Origin: Ichthyophis bannanicus
Taxonomy: Eukaryota > Chordata > Amphibia > Gymnophiona > Ichthyophiidae
Assembly: GCA_033557465.1 (NCBI GenBank)
Contig: CM066032.1
Coordinates: 452,844,077-452,908,076 of the forward strand
Direction of reading: 5' to 3'
DNA length: 64,000 bases
Shown here: positions 1 to 10,754 of the stretch, piece after piece
Position numbering within the stretch: position 1 is the stretch's first letter
How the letters are laid out: each line of letters begins with the position of its first letter
Position numbers and translations under genes: made by a program
The notes under the pieces: generated by a model
Database searches by the model: none
Told to the model about the DNA's origin: nothing
What the model saw: the letters and a program-made list of their open reading frames with translations, nothing else

Positions 1-1612
1 GTTTTGCCCATCATTCAGATGTCCCTAAACAGGGGAAACATCGTTCTAGTCTGAGCAATCCACAACCTCAACAGGGTCTACAAATCCAGCAGTTGCAGGG
101 CTTTAAATAGCTCATTGCCCCTTTGTTTGGGTGGTTGGGATGGCAGTCTGCTTCTTTTCACTTGAAGTATCTGCACTAATTTATCCTAACCTACTTAGAT
201 ATCTCTTCATGAGACTTCTTTTCTTAAGAATCTTCATGATTATCATGCCCATACTTAACAGATTTTCCTCTTCCTTGTGGAGGAGAGGGAGAGGTGACAA
301 CTATCAATAGACAGTAGTTTCCATCTACTGGCATGTATCATCTCACCTGTCTGAGATTTCCTCCATAGTTGGTCTCCTGAAACTCTATCTTACCTCCCTC
401 TTACTACAACATTTGCTTTGTAAGAGTGACTTTTTCTACATCTTCTACCGGGGGATTCTCCCTTCTGGAGTTCTCTCCCCCTTGTTACCTTAGGGCAGCT
501 CCTCAGACAATAGGATGTCCTACCATGTCTGTTGGGTTTTCTTTTTCCCAATCTACAGAGTAGGGGAAAGAAATTCCCTATGCTGCCCTCATAGTTGCTG
601 CAGATGCGAAACTTTCTAGTGGTTATGCCACAGGTTTTGTTTCACTACACAACCAGGGCTTTCTCTCCACTAGCAATCCTCCTAATCTCAGTACTAACTC
701 CCAAGCAGGTTATCAACCTCGTTGGGAATTCCTGTTTTACAGTTTGGTTGGGTTATCTTCTATTCTTTGCCCTTTGTCCTTGGCAGAATAGTTGGTTACC
801 TGCTGGTTGTCCACATTCCTCACCAGGGATTGTCCACAGCCAGTTTTGTCTTCTAACCAACCTGCAGCATGCTCTCTGCAACTCTACAGGGTAGCTTTGC
901 ACTATGGGCCCTTGCTAGAGAGCATCAATATCTTGCCTAGCAGATAACCCCAGATGGTTACAAGGGTTTCCCCCAGTCATATTCATGCCTGGCAGGTATT
1001 CTACCCTTTCCATCTTATCTTAAATCTCTGTTAAGGCATAAGCCTCAGGCTTTTCATTATGTGAAAGCCTAGAAGAGGGGCCAACTCCCTGGATTGGCCC
1101 ATATTGCTTGGGATTTTTCCCATCAGGGATAAAAAGTTTTCTGGCAACTAGAGGACATCTAATACCCATCTCGCCCTCATAGGCGAATCACTAGGGTATC
1201 TTCCTCTAGTAGTCTTCTCTATCCAATCTCCATACCACAATTCTGGAGATATCTGGACTTCTGGTCTGCAGACTAATGTTATCCTCTGCCATCTTCAGGT
1301 AGGCCATCCTGGTTATTCAACAGCTCAAATTCTACAAAGAATTAAGCCACCCCTTTGTCAAGGACAACCTTCCTCTGACTATAACAGTCGTAACCAGGAG
1401 GAGAGGATTTTTTCCTGTTTATCTACTCAAGTAGGTGTCAACCTTCTTGTTGTCAGATGAATCTCCCTCTCTCCCTATAGGGTGATGAGGATCTTTGAAC
1501 ATCTCTCCATCCATATACCTGGAGACATGTCCTATTCTTATATATAGATATATAGATAGTATATATCTGTATCTGTATAATATCTGTGTGTGTATATATG
1601 TATATGTGTGTA

Positions 1613-1643
<31 letters not shown>

Positions 1644-1650
1644 CCTTTTA
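1..1650 (+). mobile_element. DIRS derivative Z, internal part (5' end outside window)
   Basis: This stretch aligns by eye with the internal part of DIRS derivative C (about 15,960-17,650). Both open on the same gag C-terminal coding tail, with a shared run around 'caggggaaac', and both pass through the same non-coding segment with no usable reading frame. Around 840-930 there is a decayed match to the DIRS RNase H region: the words 'tgggcccttgctagagagc' correspond to the region near 59,060 in copy 1. Shared structure in two copies implies a family rather than one random decay product. Its right end lies at 6,955-7,448, with other elements in between. The open frame at 595-894 has no recognisable domain and I do not call it a gene. 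Confidence 0.7.
1575..1645. repeat. TA/TG microsatellite
   Basis: Alternating (TA)n and (TG)n dinucleotides, at the place where derivative C has a longer tetra- and dinucleotide tract (17,530-17,660). The left part of derivative Z cannot be followed beyond it. Confidence 0.9.
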
Positions 1651-1680
1651 CCTTTCCCAGCATTCGCGGCTTCACAGATA

Positions 1681-1723
1681 CAGCCGCCAGCGTGAAGGAA
1701 AATGTTCTTCACGCTGGCGGCTG
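1681..1723. repeat. 17-bp perfect hairpin
   Basis: Arms 1,681-1,697 and 1,707-1,723 are perfect reverse complements (starting 'cagccgccagcg') around a 9-nt loop. The hairpin sits in a GC-rich block between the TA microsatellite and the G-rich minisatellite. It may be subterminal structure of the DNA transposon to its right; function unknown. Confidence 0.8.
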
Positions 1724-1796
1724 TACAGAGGGAGCCGGGGCCTCGCGCGAGCTTACCCGGCTCCCTCTGAAGCCTCTCAGACAGCCGCGGTGCTGG

Positions 1797-2420
1797 TCGG
1801 GGGGGCCAAGGACTGCATGGGCTGTGATGGGGGGGGGGGACCTGGACCAGAAAAGGGCTAGGGGTTGGGGGAGGACTTGGACTGGAAAGAAATGGGCTGT
1901 GAGGGGGGGGGGACCTGAACTGTAAAAGGGCTATGGGGAGGGACTTTGACTGGAAAAGGGTTTTGATGGGGGGGGGGACCTGGACCGGAAAAGGCATATG
2001 GGGGTGGGGGACTTGGACTGGAAAGAAATGGGCTGTGATGGGGGGGGGACCTGAACTGTAAAAGGGCTATGGGGGGGGGACATGGACTGGAAATGGGTTG
2101 TGATGGGGAGGGGGACCTGGACCGGAAAAGGGCTATGGGGGGGGGGGGACTTGGACTGGAAATGGGTTGTGATGGGGGGGGGGACCTGGACCAGAAAAGG
2201 GCTATTGGGGGGGAGGTAACTTGGACTGCAAATGGGCTGTGATGGTGGGGGGGGGACTAGGACTGCAAATGGGCTGTGATGGTGCAGGGGGACTCGGACT
2301 GCAAATGGGATGTGATGGTGGGGGCTAGGACTGGAAATAGGCTGTGATGGGGGGGGCTAGGACTGGAAATGGCCTGTGATGTGAAGGCTAGCACTGGAAA
2401 TGGGCTGATGAAGAGCTAGA
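1797..2420. repeat. G-rich minisatellite
   Basis: Irregular tandem units of roughly 55-65 bp built on 'ggacctggaccggaaaag' followed by 'ggctatggg' or 'ggctgtgatgg' and a run of 7-12 G. Units decay to the right into simpler 'ctaggactggaaatgg' repeats. Repeated long G runs on the + strand give strong G-quadruplex potential. The complementary strand shows a long proline- and serine-rich open frame (1,419-1,997) that is only a by-product of this composition. Confidence 0.9.
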
Positions 2421-3067
2421 ATAGGACTGGAAATGGGCTGATGTGGGGCATGGGAGAATGGGACTAGAATCGAGTGGATGCTGGGTGGGTCTAGAACTAT
2501 ATAAGGGAACTGATTTTGGGGGAGGACTAGAATGGATGGGGAATGAGAATGGAGAGGGGAAAAATATTTTGTGTGGAAGAAAAGTCTATGATGGGCTGGG
2601 TATTGGGAGAGTAAGAGGGGCTTGAAAATGGAAGGGTGAAATTTAAATGGATGATAAAGGAATAAGGAAAGAATTGGGGGAAAGAGCAAAAGGGAAACAA
2701 TCAGTATGTTAAAGCAGAAATAGAGAGAGAATGGAAAACATCTAAAAGAGAAGAAAGGACAAATGGATAGCTAGCAGAAGACACGAAGAAACCAGAAGAA
2801 AGTGACTGGAGCAATTGCAACTGAAAAAATGCCCAAACAGAAGGTAGAAAAATACTTTTTATTTTGAATTTATTAACTGGAATATGTCTTTTTTTAATGT
2901 ATTTCTTGAATTCCGATGCTGATTTTGTCCCTATTGCCTCTTTATGTCAGGCAATTCTATACATCTATTGCCATTTCTGTTTTGGTAAGTTGATCTTGTT
3001 TTTATTTTTTCTGGGGGCCCACAATTTTTGTTGGCGTAGGGCCTCACTCAAGGTAAATCCGGCCCTG

Positions 3068-6000
3068 GGTATGGGGGTGGTTTCTTGGGCCGGGTAGATG
3101 ATTGAGAAAAATGGAGCAGAAAGAGGTGGTGTTTTATTGCTTTCCGGAATTGTAAGAGGTCTCTGATCGCTCTGATTTCTGGTGGGAGGTCGTTCCAGCA
3201 TTTTGGTGCGTAGTGTGCAAAGGTTCTTCTCCTGGTTGTTTGTGAGCACTTTATGGAGTCTTTGGGGATGGTTAAAGTATTGTCTGTTGCTGTCCTTCTA
3301 GTTCCAATTTTTGGAGTAGGTGTGATAAGGACTTTGAGAGATTCGGGGGCGATGTCATTGATAATCTTAAATGTTGTTAGCAGAATCTTATAAGTTAGTC
3401 TGCAGTATATCGGTAACCAGTGGAGATCCTTAAGAATTGGGGTGATATAGTCTGATCTGGCTAGACCGCGGAGGACACGGGCTGCAGCATTCATAGCTTG
3501 TTGGAGAGGATTGAGGGTGTTCTTTGGTAGGCCATACAGGATTAAGTTTGCGTAATCTAAATGTGGTAGTATGAGGGCCTGGAAGATGGTTCAGAAGTCG
3601 TCCGCAGGTAGCATAGGTTTGAGGTGTCTCAGCATTCTGATTTTGTTGTAGATAGACCTGGTTATGTTTTTTATGTGTTCTTTGAAGTTGAGATGATGGT
3701 CCAGAGTGATGCCGAGATAGCGTATGGTACTTTGGATTGGAAGGGCTGCATCTCTTACTCTTAGGAAGGGAGGAGGGGAGAAGCTTTTGTTCCTTGATAT
3801 GAAGAGAACCTCTGTTTTCTTAAAGTTTATGTGGAGGTTTTGGGAAGTTAGCCAGTCAGTGAGTACATTGAAGCAGTTGACTAGGTTGGTGAATTCCGGG
3901 TGTTTGATTTTGAACGGAGTGAATAGCAGGACATCATCAGCATAGATTAGGGTGGAGATATGCAACATCATCCGCTCTTTCAATATCAGCTGCATATAGA
4001 TATTGAACAGCAGCGCCGATAGGTAGGAACCTTGTGGGACACCTTGCTGTTGGTGGAATGGCGCTGAAGCGTTGGAACCAACCCTGACTTGTTGCCAGCG
4101 ATCCGATAGGTAAGATTTACACCACTCCCAAGCAAGGCCATGAACACCCTTTTCCAGGAGTCGGGGGAGGAGCAGGTTGTGATTGATGGAATCAAAGGCA
4201 GCTGAGATATCCAGGAAGATGAGGGTGAAGCCAGTTTCTGCGTTGTCGATTCCTCTGTTCAAGGTGTTGGAGAGGGTGGTAAGCAGTGTTTCTATTCCAT
4301 GTGATTCTCTAAATCTGTGCTGGCAGGGGTCGAGAGGGGCTGCTATGTCTATATGTTGTTGGATTTGTCTGTAGACAACCTTCTTGATGAGGAATACTCG
4401 AGATGGGGCGGTAAGATTCTGTTTTTGATGGGTCGAGTCTGCCATTCTTTAGAAGGGGTCTTATTGAAGTTTGTTTGAGTAGAGAGGAGAAAGAGCCAGT
4501 TGCAAAGGATAGACGAATGATGTTTAGTAGAATTGGGCTGAGTTCAACTCGGAGGGTTCTGATCCAGTGTGCTGGGCATGGGTCGTTTGGGGCTGTTGAA
4601 GTGTTAATGCTAGCAATGAGGTCTTGAATATTTTTCTCAGCAGGAGGGGTAAATTGTGTGAGGGGTGGTCGTGAGGTGGGTATTTGGCAGGGAGAGGAGA
4701 CAGTTGGTGCTGGTTGATTACTTGCTTTGAGGGATTTGGATTGGAGGAAGTCAGCATATGACTGGGGGGTAATTGGGGCAAATTGGGTAGGGGAGGGTTC
4801 CTTAATTAGGGATTTGCTAGGTTGAATAGGTCTCTAGGCTTATTGATTGAGCGTTGTAGGAGCAGGGCATGGTATTCGCTCATTTTGCGGTATATCGTTT
4901 CACGGTGAGACTTCAGGAGTTGAAGATAGGATGATTTGTGGGTCTGAGATCGGGAGCGTCTCCACTTCCTCTCATGCTTCCTGAGTTCGATGAGGGAGGC
5001 GTGGAGTTCTGCTGAGAACCATGGAGCATGTTGTCTTCTACTTTTGCATCTGTTGTGGGTCTCAGAGTTATCGTAGGATGTTGGGTGGGCGAAGTCTTTC
5101 AGTGTGTTGTTCCAGTTGGTAATAGCTTCTTCCAGGTTAACTGACTTTTGTTGTAGGGTCAGAAGAACCTTTTTGGAGAACTCTTCTATGGCAAGAGGTC
5201 TGGGGCGTGGTGTGAATGAGGGTCTAGTGGCATCATTGTGTGGTGTAGGGTAATGTTGAGTGCATTTGGAAGGTAATCAGATTGTGGTCCGACCAGGGGA
5301 CTGGAGTGATTGATATGTTGAAATCCGGTTTGTGGCTTGCTGCGGAGATGGGGGCAAAGATTAGGTCTAGAAGGTTTCCTTTTTGGTGCGTTGGAGCCTT
5401 AACCAATTGTTTGAATTGTAAATCTTGCATTGCATCCAGGAAGGCAGCTGCTTGGTCAGATTGCAGGGATGGTAGGTTGAAGTCACCAAGTAGCCAGTTG
5501 GGATTGCGTGGGTTGGTTGGGTTGCAGGCGAGGTCAATAAAGGTGGAGATGTCATCTGGCGGTGAGGAGGGAGCTCTATCTACAAGGTTTATGGTGATGA
5601 ATTTATTTGCTATGGAGACAATGTCTGTGTGTAGTACTCTTGGAGGATAATAGTTGAAATTTTAGCTCTGTTTTGGCGAGGATAAAGACCCCTCCTCCTT
5701 TGCGGTTGGATCTGTGGCAGGTGTAAATGGAGAAATTAGGAGGAATAAGTTGGTTTATGAGAGCAGCATCAGAATCAGACAGCCAGGATTCTGTCACCAT
5801 GAGGAGGTCTAAGTTGTGGACAGCTATAAGGTCAGTGATGACGGGCCATTTCTTGCGGACAGAGCGGGAGTTTGAGTGCGCATTTGAGGACTTCATGGTA
5901 GGTTTCTTTGGTGTTTTTAGATTGAATGAGGTCTACATATAAGAGGTGCATATGACGAGACTGATGTGGTAGTCCTGTGGCTGAGTGGAAGGGGTTTTCC

Positions 6001-6169
6001 TGATTTTTTTTTTTTTTTTACCCAGATAGTGAATGGTAGGGATATGACTGTGTCTGTCTACTAGGGCGAGGGAGTTTTGTATGGCGTTTGCTAGGAGGAA
6101 GAGCATGGTAAAGTTAAATAGATTATGTATATAGTTAACCCAGTTATCCAAGTTTGTACTCCTGTTCAA
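3068..6169 (-). pseudogene. Broken EN-RT ORF of L2-like LINE
   Basis: Minus-strand pieces in order: 6,169-5,933 (hydrophobic N-terminus, then a lysine run made by a homopolymer); 5,896-5,603 (endonuclease start with 'VTESWL', the catalytic Glu block); 5,430-5,233 (endonuclease end with 'SDHNLI'); 4,445-3,591 (284 codons of RT with 'DISAAFDSINH', 'GVPQGS' and 'YADDVLLF', so the catalytic Asp residues are present); and 3,494-3,068 (C-terminal 'DYITPILKDLHWLP' block). Frameshifts and stops separate the pieces, so it cannot make an enzyme. The C-terminal block is typical of the L2/CR1 group. Family identity comes from motifs only; no alignment was run. Confidence 0.85.
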
Positions 6170-6280
6170 TGTAAAACCTGACAGTTTGTCGTAATGGTCG
6201 TTTTGTTATGATGTAAACCGCGCTGATTCTAAATAGCGCGGTATATAAGAAACTGTAATAAATAAATAAATAAATAAATA
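6165..6280 (+). repeat. LINE/SINE 3' tail fragment
   Basis: This fragment contains 'gtaaaccgcgctgat', then 'agcgcggtatataag', then an (AATA)n tail. The same tail ends the intact LINE (47,240-47,317) and the SINE at 57,130-57,209. 'ccgcgct' and 'agcgcgg' form a perfect 7-bp stem. The piece has no tRNA-like head, so it is a 5'-truncated copy of the LINE or of a SINE using its tail. It lies opposite to the LINE it interrupts. Confidence 0.75.
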
Positions 6281-6649
6281 GTGGGTAGGCCATGGTGGTG
6301 TATAAGGGGCTAAGTAGTTGCAAGGTGAAAGAGTTACTGGGAGTAAAAGTGCAAACCACGTTACAGATTTACTGAGAATTGTAGGTTACAAAGTGACAGA
6401 GTTGCAGCATGCAATAATCAAGGGAGGGCATAGGTGAGGGTTGCTGAGAGAGAAACTGTTATAACGATACAGAATTGTTGCAAGTTACAGGTTAGGAGGT
6501 AACTAGGTTGCTAATCACATTATTCCTGAGAGAGAACATGAATGAGTTCTAATTCTTGAGAGTACCTTGTTCTTTCTGGTGAGAGACGCTCGGGTCAGTG
6601 TGTGAGTGAGCTCCGGCTTACTTGAGAGGGAGACAAGAGCTGAGTTCTT

Positions 6650-6950
6650 TCGCGCCACGTCAGCGCGCTACTTTAAATCTCATGTGGTTGCAACGATTGG
6701 GCAGGATGATCTCTTGCCGGCAGCAGCTCTTCCCATTACAGGAGGCTCGATCACCCGGAGAGAAGCTCTGATGATGGTAGCGGGAGGAGTTCTGGGGGTG
6801 GGAGCCTACAGGCGCGCTGTTTTAATTCTCACTTGGCTACCCCGATTGGGCAGGATGATCTCTGGTCGGCCGCAGCTCTTCACATTGCAGGAGGCTCTAT
6901 CCGCCGGAAAGGAGGGCAGAGAATGGTATCGGGAGGAGTGGACACTTCAC
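6650..6950 (-). repeat. Two 149-bp tandem units (LINE 5' UTR monomers)
   Basis: The word 'gggcaggatgatctct' occurs at 6,699 and 6,848, and the flanking sequence repeats with a period of 149 bp. The units sit just upstream of the minus-strand LINE coding region, where promoter monomers are expected. The intact LINE has a comparable arrangement of 161-bp units at its 5' end. Confidence 0.75.
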
Positions 6951-6954
6951 TCTT

Positions 6955-7448
6955 TTCTATATTCAACTCCTGCCCTCCATCCCCAGGATGCCTGAGGTTC
7001 TGAGGTATAGCATGGCTCGTTCTAGACTTGCAACATGCTAGGACTCCCTCCGGGCATATGAGCTGGGGAGTCCCCATATGTGAAGACCCATTCCTGCTTG
7101 TTCCTGGAGATAGCACAGTTACTTACCTGTAACAGGTGATCTCTGGGAACAGCAGGAATAAGTCTTCACAACCCACCCACCTCCCCTAGGAGTTGCCTTT
7201 CTCTATCTCTATCTTTCCCTTCCTTGCTTCGCTCTCTGTCTTTGTCTCAGCTGTGAAACTTAACTGAGGAGAGGCAGTTGGGAAGGCAGGAAGGCAGCAC
7301 ACAGGCGTGTTGGGATGCTTCCAAAAGCTTTCTGATTGGACGCTGGGAAGCGGTCCCGCACGGACTCCGTCAGTACCGACGTACCCATATGTGAAGACTT
7401 ATTCCTGCTGTTCCCAGAGATCACCTGTTACAGGTAAGTAACTGTGCT
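6955..7448 (+). mobile_element. Right end of DIRS derivative Z (ICR + right ITR)
   Basis: This matches the last 460 bp of derivative C (18,395-18,860). An internal complementary region (ICR) lies at 7,073-7,170. Its first half is the reverse complement of the DIRS left terminus and its second half the reverse complement of the right terminus. The right inverted terminal repeat follows and ends in 'gtaactgtgct' at 7,448. A spacer with 'cccacctcccctaggagttg' lies between them, as in every related copy here. Confidence 0.85.
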
Positions 7449-8892
7449 TTCCCATCAGATCACTATTCTCATCTCCCGTTAAAAGGGGTTTAAAAAGTTC
7501 ATGGCGCATGTGTAGGTGGTTTTCTGTTTAAGTTCATTTTTTAACAATGTTTGTTTTTAGCAGTTCTGTAGGTCAATTACGTATTTCGTTTCAGCAACTT
7601 TGAGGCTTTCGCGTTCTTCCATGTGTAGTTAACATTATTTTTTATGACGAGAGCTGCCAACTTTTTTACTACAATTATTTAAACCTGTTCATGATACTAC
7701 ATTTTTTCTGCGGCGGCAGTCTAGCAGTCTATAAGTTTAGTTGTTGAGACTTCTAATTGTTTCTACTGCCCATTAGTGTTTCCCTTCTGCCAATTATTTG
7801 CATTGCTCTTTATTTTTAGAATTTGTTGTGTTCAACAATATGTTAAGCGGTTGTGCGCAGAAATCCTCCATTTTCTATAAGGAATCCTTTGCTTTTTGAT
7901 ACAATTGCGGTCATTATATACAGTGTATACAATATTTACTGATTTATAAAAGGTTTTTTATAAAGGTTGCATTTATCCTGATATAAGGGTGACTCTTGTC
8001 AAATTAGACGCTGTGGTGGCTATCGTTTTTGTAAATAAGAGGGGATCGTCACTAAATACAATATCGGTACAGCGGTATGTTTTCTCTCTTTTAGTTTTGC
8101 CTCCCTTACACCTTTCATTCGTCTTTGGTGTCAGTTTTTATTAATAATTTTTATTTATTTATTATAATTAGATTTTTGTGTTTTTTTAGTTGACAGTTTG
8201 TTTTTTCTCTCAATTGTTCTTTGTTTCTCCGTTTGGGTTCATATTTATAGATAGATTGTTTTTCCTTGGGGTACCTGTTTTTCACTGATTCACTCCTGTT
8301 CCTAGGTCCCTTCATTCATTTAGGACACTTAACATTTGTTATACATATTTATATAACGCTTGATTTATATATGACATATGATTTATTAGAAAGGTTTTTA
8401 CAAGCTTACCCTGCTTCTCCTGTTTATCCTCCTCTTTTTGTTTGTTTTGTTTTAGTATGTGTATATTTATTCAATATAGTATAATTTTGGATATTTATAT
8501 GATATTTATGTTTATGTATATTTATGCGATTTGCATTTGTGGTCTTATGCATTTTTACATATATGATTATCATATTGTTTTTTTATAAGGTCATTTAATG
8601 TGATGATATATATGTATATACGTCATTTTAGGTGTTCCTAATGTTTACAGATATGTTTTTATTACTATTTTTATATTTAATTTTTATTTTTTGTGTTTTG
8701 CTCTATTTATGTATTTATTTATAGTGAGCTGTATACCCCTGAGGAAGTATTATACGAAACACAGCCAGTGTCGGGTTTATAGGCACACTCAATCCGTTTG
8801 GACTAATAAAGGCTGTCTTTTGACCCCCCCTGCCACGTTTCCAGACTGGTTTTTGGTTGCCCTCATGGCAGGTTGCTGTTTTTTTTGGTGGG
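7449..8892 (+). other. AT-rich stretch with Penelope-type 3' terminus
   Basis: About 1.4 kb of AT-rich sequence with no supported coding region. Its last 170 bp resemble the small insertion at 24,776-25,049: a 'CTGA..A-stem-CGAAAC' fold, then a (t)aataaa word, then a T-rich end before CR1 sequence resumes. Similar words occur in the terminal regions of the Penelope pair (34,181-34,222 and 37,091-37,130). I infer a Penelope-type 3' terminus for the right part. The rest is unassigned. Confidence 0.4.
8731..8782 (+). ncRNA. Hammerhead-ribozyme-like motif
   Basis: Read 5' to 3': stem I strand 'gtataccc'; conserved core CTGAGGA (fits CUGANGA); a short stem II 'gtattatac'; GAAA; stem III 'cac'/'gtg' around loop 'agcca'; U-C as the cleavage position after stem III; then 'gggtttat' pairing back with 'ataccc' as stem I. 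All invariant core positions of a hammerhead are present. Stem II is only 3 bp and carries one extra A, so activity is uncertain. Penelope-like elements are known to carry hammerhead motifs in their terminal repeats, which fits the context. Confidence 0.45.
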
Positions 8893-10364
8893 ACTGTGGA
8901 TTTCCTTGCTATCCTCCCTCTATTTATTAAATCAAACACCCTTCTTGCAGCATATCCTGGTCCAAAATAGCTTCCCCTCTTGTCGGTTCATGAACCAGCT
9001 GCTCCAGGAAGCAGTCATTTATTTCATCTAGAAACATTATCTCCCTAGCATGTCCTGCAGTGATATTGACCCAGTTGATACCCGAGTAATTGAAATCACC
9101 ATTATTACTGTGTTGTAACTTTTGTTAGCTTCCCTGATTTCTTTGAGCATTTCATAATCCATCTGTTCATTCTGGCCAGGCGGTCGGTAGTACACCCCCA
9201 CTGCCATTGCCTTCCCCTTTTTACATGGAATTTCTACCCATAGAGATTCTACAGTGTATTTTGTTTCCTGCAAAACTTTAATCCTGTGTGACTCACTCCC
9301 CGCTCTAAGACAGAGCGCAACCCCTCTACCAATTTGGTCTTCCTTATCATTGCAATATAGTTTGTACCCAGTTATCACAGTGTCCCATTGGTTATCTTCC
9401 TTCTACCAAGTCTCTGAGATGCCAATTATATCTAATCTTTCATTTAGTGCTATATATTCTAACTCTCCCATCTTATTTTTTAGCCTTCTACCATTTGCAT
9501 CCAGGCATTTTAGAGGTTGTATTTTATTTTTTATTAATCTGGTTATCAATTGATGGGGGTAATTTGGAATCTTTCAGTTCTGTCTGCTTTGTAAGTAAGG
9601 ACATCTGGGTTACTTTTATCTTTATTGGAACCTCTCCTTTGGGATTCTCTAACTTACCTGCTTTGCTAGTATCCTTCAAAGACAATCACATTCTTGGGCA
9701 ATTGTCAACTTTCTCCTATTATCTAGTTTAGTACTGCGCTATCTGCTTTTTAAAGGTTAATGCCAGCAGCCTGGTTCCATGCTGATTAAGGTGGAGCCCA
9801 TCCTTTTGGAAAAGCCCATCCCTTCCCCAGAATGTTTCCCATTTCCTAACAAATCCAATCCTTTTTTCCTTGCACCATTGTCTCATCCATGCACTGAGAC
9901 TCCAGAGCTCTGCCTGCCTTTTTGGTCCTGCGCATGGAAGGGAAACATTTCAGATAATGCTGCTCTGGAAGGTCTGGATTTCAACTGCCTACCTAAAATC
10001 CTAAAATGTGGCCTCCATAACCTTCTCTCCCACACTTCCCTATGTCATTGGTATCAACATGCTCTTCCCTAGCACTATCTAAAACCTTGTCTAGGTGGTG
10101 CATGAGGTCCGATACCTTTGCAGCAGGCAGGCATGTTACCAGTCAATCCCCATGTCCACCAGCCATCCAGCTATCTATATGCCTAATGATTGAATTGCCA
10201 ACTATAAAGGCCATCCTAACCCTTACCTCATGGGTACATATCCCTGAGAAAACTCCACGTTGTGAGAGAGTTTATTCAATACAAAAGAATGGATAGCCCC
10301 TATCTCGCTGCTGGATTTCTGTCTGCATCTTAGTTTTAAGGTTTTGTTAAGATATTTAAGTTGT
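8893..10364 (-). mobile_element. CR1-like LINE (i), endonuclease and ORF1 part
   Basis: Minus-strand CR1. 9,037-9,378 encodes an endonuclease segment ('YYRPPGQNEQMDYEML'). 9,740-10,300 read on the minus strand carries decayed ORF1 blocks including 'IVGNSIIRHID' and 'DTNDIG', which match the SGNH-esterase-like domain of CR1 ORF1. The same sequence words recur in the other three CR1 copies. DIRS copy B interrupts the element at 10,365, and the 5' part continues at 20,904. The 3' half (RT and tail) is missing to the left, where the AT-rich Penelope-type sequence abuts. Confidence 0.8.
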
Positions 10365-10754
10365 ATGTCCAGGAACAAGCAGGAATGTAGTCTTCACATA
10401 TGGGTGACGCCGGTACCGACTGAGCCTGTGTGGGAACGCTCCCCAGCGTCCAATAGGAAAGCCTTTGGGAGCATCCCACTGTGCCTGCGTAGCTGCCTTC
10501 CTGCCTTTCCAGCTCTCCCTCCTCTGTTCTTCATTTTCTGCGGAGCGGACAAGAAGCAATTCCTGTCACCTCAGAAAATTAGATTTTTCTTATTTTTTTG
10601 TGGTCACGTCTGTCTTCTTGTTGACGCTGGTACTGACCCTGTCTGTGCTCACTTTCTTTCCTTCTTCAAAAAACCAAAAACCCTTTTCTGAGGGGAGAAT
10701 TTCTTCCCTCAGGGCACATCGACGCCATCTTAGGCTTAGGCCTTTTTTTCCAAG

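Larger units (their letters stand above)
1650..3067. mobile_element. Non-autonomous hAT-like DNA element (right end)
   Basis: The right end reads 'gtaaatccggccctg' at 3,053-3,067. Its reverse complement, starting 'cagggccggatttac', resembles terminal inverted repeats of vertebrate hAT elements. No transposase frame is seen. The stretch 2,700-2,900 is similar to 30,060-30,260 (shared words around 'gaatatgtc' and a purine-rich block before it), so the same family occurs twice in the window. The left terminus was not located; I start the feature at the end of the microsatellite. Superfamily assignment is tentative. Confidence 0.5.
3068..6954 (-). mobile_element. L2-like LINE, minus strand, 3'-truncated and decayed
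   Basis: Read on the minus strand, the element runs from two 149-bp 5' tandem units (6,650-6,950) through an APE-type endonuclease and a reverse transcriptase. It stops at the hAT-like end (3,067) without its 3' UTR or A-rich tail. It is related to the intact LINE at 42,691-47,317: same domain order, the same endonuclease opening ('FSIYTCHR' against 'FSIHTCHR') and the same RT blocks. A separate LINE/SINE 3' tail has inserted at 6,165-6,280 in the opposite orientation. The right flank resumes derivative Z, so this LINE, or the compound it forms with the hAT-like element, lies inside Z. Confidence 0.8.

Noticed and set aside
595..894. 99-codon open frame
   Set aside because: It sits in the non-coding interior of DIRS derivative Z; no counterpart frame is open in derivative C.
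1419..1997. 192-codon minus-strand open frame
   Set aside because: It covers the G-rich minisatellite and TA microsatellite; proline- and Ile/Tyr-repeat product, composition artefact.
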